DNA of 19,369 bases, taken from an uncultured bacterium (GTDB lineage Bacteria; Bacillota; Clostridia; Lachnospirales; Lachnospiraceae). A model generated the notes under the pieces. The model ran no database searches. It saw nothing but the letters and a program-made list of their open reading frames with translations, and was not told the origin of the DNA. The stretch lies in contig CAJMPJ010000058.1 of NCBI GenBank assembly GCA_905215155.1, positions 1 to 19,369 of the forward strand. The letters are read 5' to 3'. The position numbers and the translations under genes are program-made. This document shows, piece by piece, positions 14,854 to 19,369 of this stretch (position 1 is the first letter of the stretch; each line of letters begins with the position of its first letter).

Positions 14854-16546
14854 AATGAAGGAAAGTTTTGTAGAGTTAAAGGCACGTAACCGTGCAATGG
14901 CATTACTTGATGAAGGAACTTTCAGAGAACTGCTGGGACCATTTGAACGGTTGGAATCCCCGCATTTGGAACCCCAGGGAATTGTTCCCCAATGTGACGA
15001 CGGAGTTGTTGTGGCACGCGGAACCATCTGCGGCGAGCGCGTGGTGGTGATTGCCATAGAAGGAGCGTTCCAGGGCGGCGGAATCGGTGAAGTATCCGGT
15101 GCCAAAATCGCCGGAGCATTGGAAAGAGCCGTTGAGGATAACGAACAGGGAATAAAGACCAACGCAGTCATCGTTCATGACAGCGGCGGTGTGAGACTTC
15201 AGGAAGCAAATTACGGATTGTTATCAATTGCCGAAATTCAATCCGCCATAGTTGCCCTGCGTAACTATGTTCCGGTAATTGGCGTGATCCCTGGAAAAAT
15301 CGGCTGCTTTGGCGGAATGTCCATGACTGCCGGATTATTCAGTAAGATAATCATTACCCGGGAAGGAAGAATGACCTTAAACGGACCGGAGGTAATCGAG
15401 CAGGAAGCAGGCGTGGCCGAGTTCGACTCCAAAGATAAGAAGCTTATCTGGGATACAACGGGAGGCGCACAGCGTCAGGCCATTGGTCTTGCAGATGTAC
15501 TTGTAGACGATGACATTGCTGCAATTGCAGAGGCTGTAAGAACCGCTGTCAAGGAAGGAAAACCTTCAGTGCTTAGAAGCAAACAAATCGACTTATTCTT
15601 ATCAAGGCTCAAACGCATTGATCCGTCTAAAAAAATAAGTCCGATGGACGTAAGAAACATGTGGTCCAAAGATGAAAACTTACTAAATGCAGAGACTGCC
15701 GGAACCGGAGAGATAAAAGAATCATCGGAAAAGGAAATGAGCAGAGGAAGACTGTGGTTTGAAAAGCTGACGGGAATAAAAGATCCTGAGACCGGAGCGG
15801 TTCCCTCCGTGCTTCACGCAGATTGTAAATTAGGTGGGGAAGAGGTCCGTTATATTGCGGTAGTGCCAAATCCCAATAACAGGTTCCCCCGGGCAAGAAA
15901 GGGAGAAGTGGGATTGGAAGAAGGCTGGACCATTGCGAAATACGTAAGGGAAGCCGTGGAAGCAGATGCAGAAAAGGCTGAGAAGCGTCCCATCATTGCA
16001 ATCGTAGATGTCCCCAGCCAGGCCTATGGCTATAAGGAAGAGCTGCTTGGTATTTTCCAGTCCTGTGCCGCGGCTGTCGATGCCTATGCGACTGCAAGGT
16101 TTGCCGGCCACCCGGTCATCTCTTTATTGGTTGGACCAGCCATATCCGGTGCGTTCTTAACCCATGGATATCAGGCAAATAGAATCATTGCCCTTGACGA
16201 TCCGGGAGTATTGGTACATGCAATGTCAAAGCAGTCTGCGGCAAGAATAACCAAGCGGACGGTAGAAGAGCTTGATGAAGCAGCCAAAAAGGTTCCTTCC
16301 ATGGCTTATGACATCCAGTCCTATGCAACTCTTGGCACCCTGGAAGAATTAGTAGAAGGAATCAATCCGGAAGCTCCAAAGGCGGAAGATATTGAAACCA
16401 TAAAGGGAAAATTAAACAAGGCCATTGAAGTCACACGGAAAAGTGGAATAAGGGATTTAAGAAACCGTCTTACTTCAAAGAATGCTCTTACGGGAAGAGC
16501 CGCCGGCATTAAGGTGCGCAGGAAGTTAAAGGAAGAATGGAATTAA
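14846..16546 (+). CDS. mdcDE: Fused malonate decarboxylase beta-gamma subunit (MdcD-MdcE)
   Basis: Decarboxylates malonyl-S-carrier to acetyl-S-carrier and CO2. One 566-residue open frame contains both carboxyltransferase-type subunits that are usually separate proteins. Residues 1 to about 260 are MdcD-like (beta): EGAFQGGGIGEVSGAKIAG (72-90), VHDSGGVRLQE (110-120), and GCFGGMSMTAGL (153-164). Residues about 261-297 form a charged linker. From Met298 the sequence MSRGRLWFEKLTG begins an MdcE-like (gamma) half of 269 residues, with VVPNPNNRFPRARKGEVGL, VDVPSQAYGYKEE, LLVGPAISGAFLTHG and ALDDPGVLVHAMSKQSAARI. Just before codon 298 the DNA reads AAAAGGAA, which looks like a leftover ribosome site from separate genes. 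The ATG at 14846 overlaps mdcC by 8 nt and has GGAGG 9 nt upstream; an ATG three codons on is also possible. There is no biotin carrier gene, so the biotin-independent pathway is supported. Confidence 0.93.
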   Translation: MHKMKESFVELKARNRAMALLDEGTFRELLGPFERLESPHLEPQGIVPQCDDGVVVARGTICGERVVVIAIEGAFQGGGIGEVSGAKIAGALERAVEDNEQGIKTNAVIVHDSGGVRLQEANYGLLSIAEIQSAIVALRNYVPVIGVIPGKIGCFGGMSMTAGLFSKIIITREGRMTLNGPEVIEQEAGVAEFDSKDKKLIWDTTGGAQRQAIGLADVLVDDDIAAIAEAVRTAVKEGKPSVLRSKQIDLFLSRLKRIDPSKKISPMDVRNMWSKDENLLNAETAGTGEIKESSEKEMSRGRLWFEKLTGIKDPETGAVPSVLHADCKLGGEEVRYIAVVPNPNNRFPRARKGEVGLEEGWTIAKYVREAVEADAEKAEKRPIIAIVDVPSQAYGYKEELLGIFQSCAAAVDAYATARFAGHPVISLLVGPAISGAFLTHGYQANRIIALDDPGVLVHAMSKQSAARITKRTVEELDEAAKKVPSMAYDIQSYATLGTLEELVEGINPEAPKAEDIETIKGKLNKAIEVTRKSGIRDLRNRLTSKNALTGRAAGIKVRRKLKEEWN

Positions 16547-17163
16547 GAGTTCATGATTTATTAAGAATCAGTTCGGTAAAGGACCTTCAAGGGGATTTTA
16601 CAGAAGCCGAATGGCTTTTAAAGGCTGTGACACGGGCACCATTTGTGGTGGTGCGCCGTGCCCCTTTTACAGATGGCCTGATTCCGGCAGGCATCCGTGG
16701 AGAGAACCGGAACCAGAGGCTGGCAGCAGCCGTTTTATCCACCGGTATCAAAGAAGTCATCACTCCGGAGCAGATATCTGCAGAGATGGGGTGGAGAACC
16801 AGAAGCCATATAAGAAAGAGCAGACTGTTTGAACCACTTGAAACCCTCCATAAGATTTTTAAAAGCTATCAAATCCTATGGGGACCTGTAGGGAGTGTTG
16901 GCTTTGAATTGGCCAGCAAGGCCGATACGGTTACGGAAACCAGCGATCTGGATATTGTGATGCGTACTCCGGAGGTTCTGCCCGTCTGTACTGCAAAGGA
17001 TATTGTAAAAAGAATTTCGGAGCTCCCCGTAAAGTTAGATGTACAGATGGAGACTCCAAACGGAAGTGTGGCCTTGGAGGAATATGCAAGAGGCGGGAGC
17101 AAGCTCCTGCTTCGGACCGTCCATGGGCCAAAATTGGTAGAAGATCCATGGGAACCAGTCTGA
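16537..17163 (+). CDS. mdcG: Malonate decarboxylase holo-carrier synthase (phosphoribosyl-dephospho-CoA transferase)
   Basis: Attaches the phosphoribosyl-dephospho-CoA prosthetic group to the serine of MdcC, using the triphosphoribosyl-dephospho-CoA precursor. The 208-residue protein is a minimal nucleotidyltransferase: GPVGSVGFELAS (116-127) with the Gly-Ser pair and TSDLDIV (135-141) with the paired acidic residues Asp137 and Asp139 that bind metal. VVRRAPFTDGLIPAGIRGENRNQR (about 38-61) is the family N-terminal signature, and LDVQMETPNGSVALEEYARG the late one. It overlaps mdcDE by 10 nt and has only AAAGGA close to the ATG, so translation is probably coupled. Its substrate must be supplied by MdcB or a CitG-type enzyme, neither of which is visible in the window. 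Confidence 0.94.
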   Translation: MELRVHDLLRISSVKDLQGDFTEAEWLLKAVTRAPFVVVRRAPFTDGLIPAGIRGENRNQRLAAAVLSTGIKEVITPEQISAEMGWRTRSHIRKSRLFEPLETLHKIFKSYQILWGPVGSVGFELASKADTVTETSDLDIVMRTPEVLPVCTAKDIVKRISELPVKLDVQMETPNGSVALEEYARGGSKLLLRTVHGPKLVEDPWEPV

Positions 17164-17179
17164 AAGTTGGAGGAAATGT

Positions 17180-18109
17180 ATGAGCGTAGCATTTATTTTC
17201 CCTGGTCAGGGGTCACAAAAGATCAATATGCTTCATGAACTTCCAAAGCATGAGGAAGTGGAAAGAACCATAGAAGAAGCCAGAACGGTACTGGGGAGAG
17301 ACATTCTTCAGCTGGATACCAGGGAAGCCTTGCAGTCAACGGTTTCCGTTCAGCTCGCCCTGCTGATCTCAGAGGTAGCTGTTGCAAGAGTATTAAAGGC
17401 AGAGGGCGCTGATGCGGACATTGCAGCCGGCCATTCCATCGGATCGTTTTCTGCAGCCGTCGTATCCGGCAGCCTGGATTTTTCGGATGCCCTTTCTGTG
17501 GTGGATTTGCGAAGCAGGCTCATGGAACAAAGCTATCCCAAAGATTACGGTATGGGTGTGATCGTGGGTCTAGATGAGGTGCAGGTGGGCAAATTGGTCC
17601 AACAGGTAAATTCAGAAACCTCCCCCGTTTATATTGCTAATTTAAACAGGTATGACCAGATCGTCATCTCTGGTCTTTTATCCGCCATTGAAGATGTTTT
17701 TGCCCTTGCACGAACCATGGGCGCTCATAAGGCCAAATTATTAAATGTAAGCGTCCCCTCCCATTGCAGGCTTTTAAATGGAGTATCAAAAGAACTGGCA
17801 GATAAAATGGCAGAAATAAATTTATCCCATCCCAGAACATTATTTGTAGGCAACTGCAGAGCGAGAGTTTTAAGGACGGTGGAGGATATCAGACAGGATC
17901 TTTCAGCGGGGGTTTCCCAAACGGTACGGTGGCATGATTCTGCTACGTTAATGTATGAACGCGGAGTGAGGCTGTTTGTGGAGATCGGGCCGGGCGAGAC
18001 CCTAACCAACATGGCAAAGAAAGAATTTCCGGATGCCCGTTGTATTTCCGCATTAAACAGCGGGATCGAATCGGCCTGCATCCTTATAAAGAATGAAAGA
18101 GAAAAATGA
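17180..18109 (+). CDS. mdcH: Malonyl-CoA:carrier transacylase of the malonate decarboxylase
   Basis: Primes the carrier MdcC with malonyl from malonyl-CoA so that the catalytic cycle can start. The 309-residue protein has the FabD fold signatures: FPGQGSQ (7-13), the nucleophile elbow GHSIG with Ser86, an arginine in LRSRLMEQ (near 113) that would bind the malonyl carboxylate, VPSHC with His195 completing the dyad, and EIGPGETL near the end. Membership of the operon rather than a fatty acid cluster decides MdcH over FabD. GGAGGA (17169-17174) lies 5 nt before the ATG, 16 nt after the mdcG stop. The last codon is followed closely by the membrane protein gene. Confidence 0.94.
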   Translation: MSVAFIFPGQGSQKINMLHELPKHEEVERTIEEARTVLGRDILQLDTREALQSTVSVQLALLISEVAVARVLKAEGADADIAAGHSIGSFSAAVVSGSLDFSDALSVVDLRSRLMEQSYPKDYGMGVIVGLDEVQVGKLVQQVNSETSPVYIANLNRYDQIVISGLLSAIEDVFALARTMGAHKAKLLNVSVPSHCRLLNGVSKELADKMAEINLSHPRTLFVGNCRARVLRTVEDIRQDLSAGVSQTVRWHDSATLMYERGVRLFVEIGPGETLTNMAKKEFPDARCISALNSGIESACILIKNEREK

Positions 18110-18126
18110 ATTTTCAGGAGAAGAGT

Positions 18127-19263
18127 ATGGAAAAAGACAATGTTATATTTTCAAATGGCTATCGAGAGGCATTGAGTACAAAGACAACAATTCCTGATAT
18201 TTTAAAAGTTTTTGCAGTATTATCAGTGATGATGCAGGGAATTTTAGGTGCTATGATGAAACAGGATTTGACAATCAGCCAACAGGCTCAATCGGTTGTG
18301 ATCCTTGACCTTGTGAAATATTCCGCGCCTTTTTTTATTTTTGCAATCTGCTTTGATATCAGCAAAATAAAAAATGTTCCCTATAAGACCCATGTATTCC
18401 ACAAAGCGAAGGAATTATTGGTGCCGTATTTTTTGTGGACTACGGTTTATATATTGATCGACCTTTCAAACTATCATAGCGTAAAAGATATTTTAAAGGG
18501 TTATTTGCTGGGCAGCAGTGCACCCCACACCTGGTATCTGGTCATGATGTTCCAGTTCCATTTACTGGTACCGGTACTTTGGTATCTCCATGCAAAGCTG
18601 TCAAAGGATCGTAAGAAAATCGCCCCTGTATTATTGGCTGCATTTATTTTCTATACAGCATTTGTATATTATTATGATACTTATATATTCGGCGGAAGAA
18701 CCAATCCGATACTGCTTTATTTCGACCGCTCGTTTATCGGCTTCAGCATTTATGCGATTTTGGGAACGGTTGCTTCTTCCAATGTTGAGAAATGGGAAAG
18801 CTTCGTATCAAAGGCCAAGCTTGCCGTTTTGCCTTTGATCTGTATGTTCTTTCTTATTGAAAACCGTGAGATGTTCTCTTACGGAATGGAACATATAAAG
18901 CTATCCAATTCACTTTATTTAAGAATTTCCACCTTCTGCTATGATGTTTTTGCAATCATTGCTGTATATGGCTTTGGATTGGTACTGATCAAAAACCATT
19001 CAAAATTGTTAGTGCCGTTCCGGTTTCTGGCCCAATATGCATACCGGGCTTATCTGGCAAATTACTTTTTGATTTTTGTACTGATCAAATTAATGGGAGA
19101 GCCGGCCAATTCTCTTCCTTATGGGTTCCATTTGTTCTTTTTATGGCTCATGACAGCAATAATGTCATTTTCACTGGTATATGGGATTGAATTTGCCTTA
19201 AAGTATGTTCCGCAACTTTTAAAGGGGAAAAACGTAAGAGAAGAACAGCAGTACATTCATTAG
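18127..19263 (+). CDS. Acyltransferase-3-like multi-pass membrane protein lacking the family histidines
   Basis: A 378-residue protein with about 9-10 membrane segments, of the acyltransferase 3 superfamily by pattern: IPDILKVFAVLSVMMQG at TM1, KYSAPFFIFAICFDIS, KELLVPYFLWTTVYILID (about 95-112), GSSAPHTWYLVMMFQFHLLVP (129-149 region), and a late QYAYRAYLANYFLIF. Two places where the family usually has His are altered: the TM1 end reads MMQ (Gln37) and the C-terminal YLIH-type motif reads YLAN (Asn312). O-acylation activity is therefore doubtful. The ATG at 18127 is chosen because AGGAGA (18116-18121) lies 5 nt upstream; an in-frame ATG at 18106 overlaps the mdcH stop codon as ATGA and could instead give 385 residues by coupling. 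It is the last gene before the operon terminator, so a link to malonate (uptake, or an unrelated cell-envelope role) is only a guess. Confidence 0.8.
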   Translation: MEKDNVIFSNGYREALSTKTTIPDILKVFAVLSVMMQGILGAMMKQDLTISQQAQSVVILDLVKYSAPFFIFAICFDISKIKNVPYKTHVFHKAKELLVPYFLWTTVYILIDLSNYHSVKDILKGYLLGSSAPHTWYLVMMFQFHLLVPVLWYLHAKLSKDRKKIAPVLLAAFIFYTAFVYYYDTYIFGGRTNPILLYFDRSFIGFSIYAILGTVASSNVEKWESFVSKAKLAVLPLICMFFLIENREMFSYGMEHIKLSNSLYLRISTFCYDVFAIIAVYGFGLVLIKNHSKLLVPFRFLAQYAYRAYLANYFLIFVLIKLMGEPANSLPYGFHLFFLWLMTAIMSFSLVYGIEFALKYVPQLLKGKNVREEQQYIH

Positions 19264-19277
19264 AATAGTAATATTTC

Positions 19278-19320
19278 AGGCTATGATTCAGTATGAAAGA
19301 ATCATAGCCTTTGATTTTAT
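19278..19320 (+). terminator. Hairpin terminator of the mdc operon
   Basis: A perfect 12-bp stem, AGGCTATGATTC (19278-19289) with GAATCATAGCCT (19299-19310), a 9-nt loop and TTGATTTTAT after it, 14 nt past the last stop codon. Confidence 0.85.
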
Positions 19321-19369
19321 GGGCTTTAGCCTGTTGAACATGGGTGAGTTTCTTTTTAAGAGAAATGAA

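Noticed and set aside
12824..18109. Biotin-dependent, sodium-pumping (Mad-type) malonate decarboxylase
   Set aside because: No biotin carrier gene or MadB-like sodium pump is present, and MdcG/MdcH with the Ser25 carrier point to the soluble biotin-independent type.
19340..19369. Possible start of a further gene (MGEFLFKRNE) at the right edge
   Set aside because: Only ten codons are visible and there is no ribosome site, so it cannot be supported.

Overview
The window looks like chromosomal DNA of a low-to-moderate GC Firmicute, most likely a Lachnospiraceae/Clostridium-type anaerobe (for example the Lacrimispora or Hungatella neighbourhood). This is an inference from the strong AGGAGG-type ribosome sites, the extended -10 promoters, the short intergenic hairpin terminators and the style of the proteins. 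No rRNA, tRNA, CRISPR array, insertion sequence or phage gene was seen.

Left part (1-5.5 kb), mostly single genes on alternating strands: the start of a lipoprotein gene leaving the window on the minus strand; malQ (4-alpha-glucanotransferase); a one-pass membrane protein with an Ig-like exterior; a GlsB/YeaQ-type small membrane protein; a small HD hydrolase of the RelA/SpoT hydrolase type without a synthetase domain; mgsA (methylglyoxal synthase); and a winged-helix/BTAD regulator that ends in a degenerate GGDEF-like domain. The last two lie in tandem.

Middle part (5.5-11.7 kb), all plus strand: glmM (phosphoglucosamine mutase); an xpaC-telA pair; and a stand-alone leuA of the long type. 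The leuA promoter overlaps the telA terminator and gives a leader of about 240 nt. Each unit ends in a clear hairpin terminator.

Right part (11.7-19.3 kb), the most interesting region: a LysR-type regulator diverges from a biotin-independent malonate decarboxylase operon, mdcA (acyl-carrier transferase), mdcC (carrier protein, prosthetic-group Ser25), a single gene fusing MdcD and MdcE (beta and gamma decarboxylase subunits), mdcG (prosthetic-group transferase), mdcH (malonyl transacylase), and finally an acyltransferase-3-like membrane protein. The genes overlap or are tightly spaced, apart from a 71-bp gap after mdcA. Malonate loaded on the MdcC thiol (transfer by MdcA, priming by MdcH) is decarboxylated by MdcDE to acetyl-S-carrier and CO2. 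The prosthetic group is attached by MdcG.

Two expected parts are missing: mdcB, which makes the prosthetic-group precursor, and a recognisable malonate transporter. In the intergenic region between lysR and mdcA, two promoters overlap back to back, and a perfect ATACAT-N4-ATGTAT dyad sits about 67 bp upstream of the predicted mdc start and just downstream of the predicted lysR start. This is the geometry expected of an autoregulated LysR activator.
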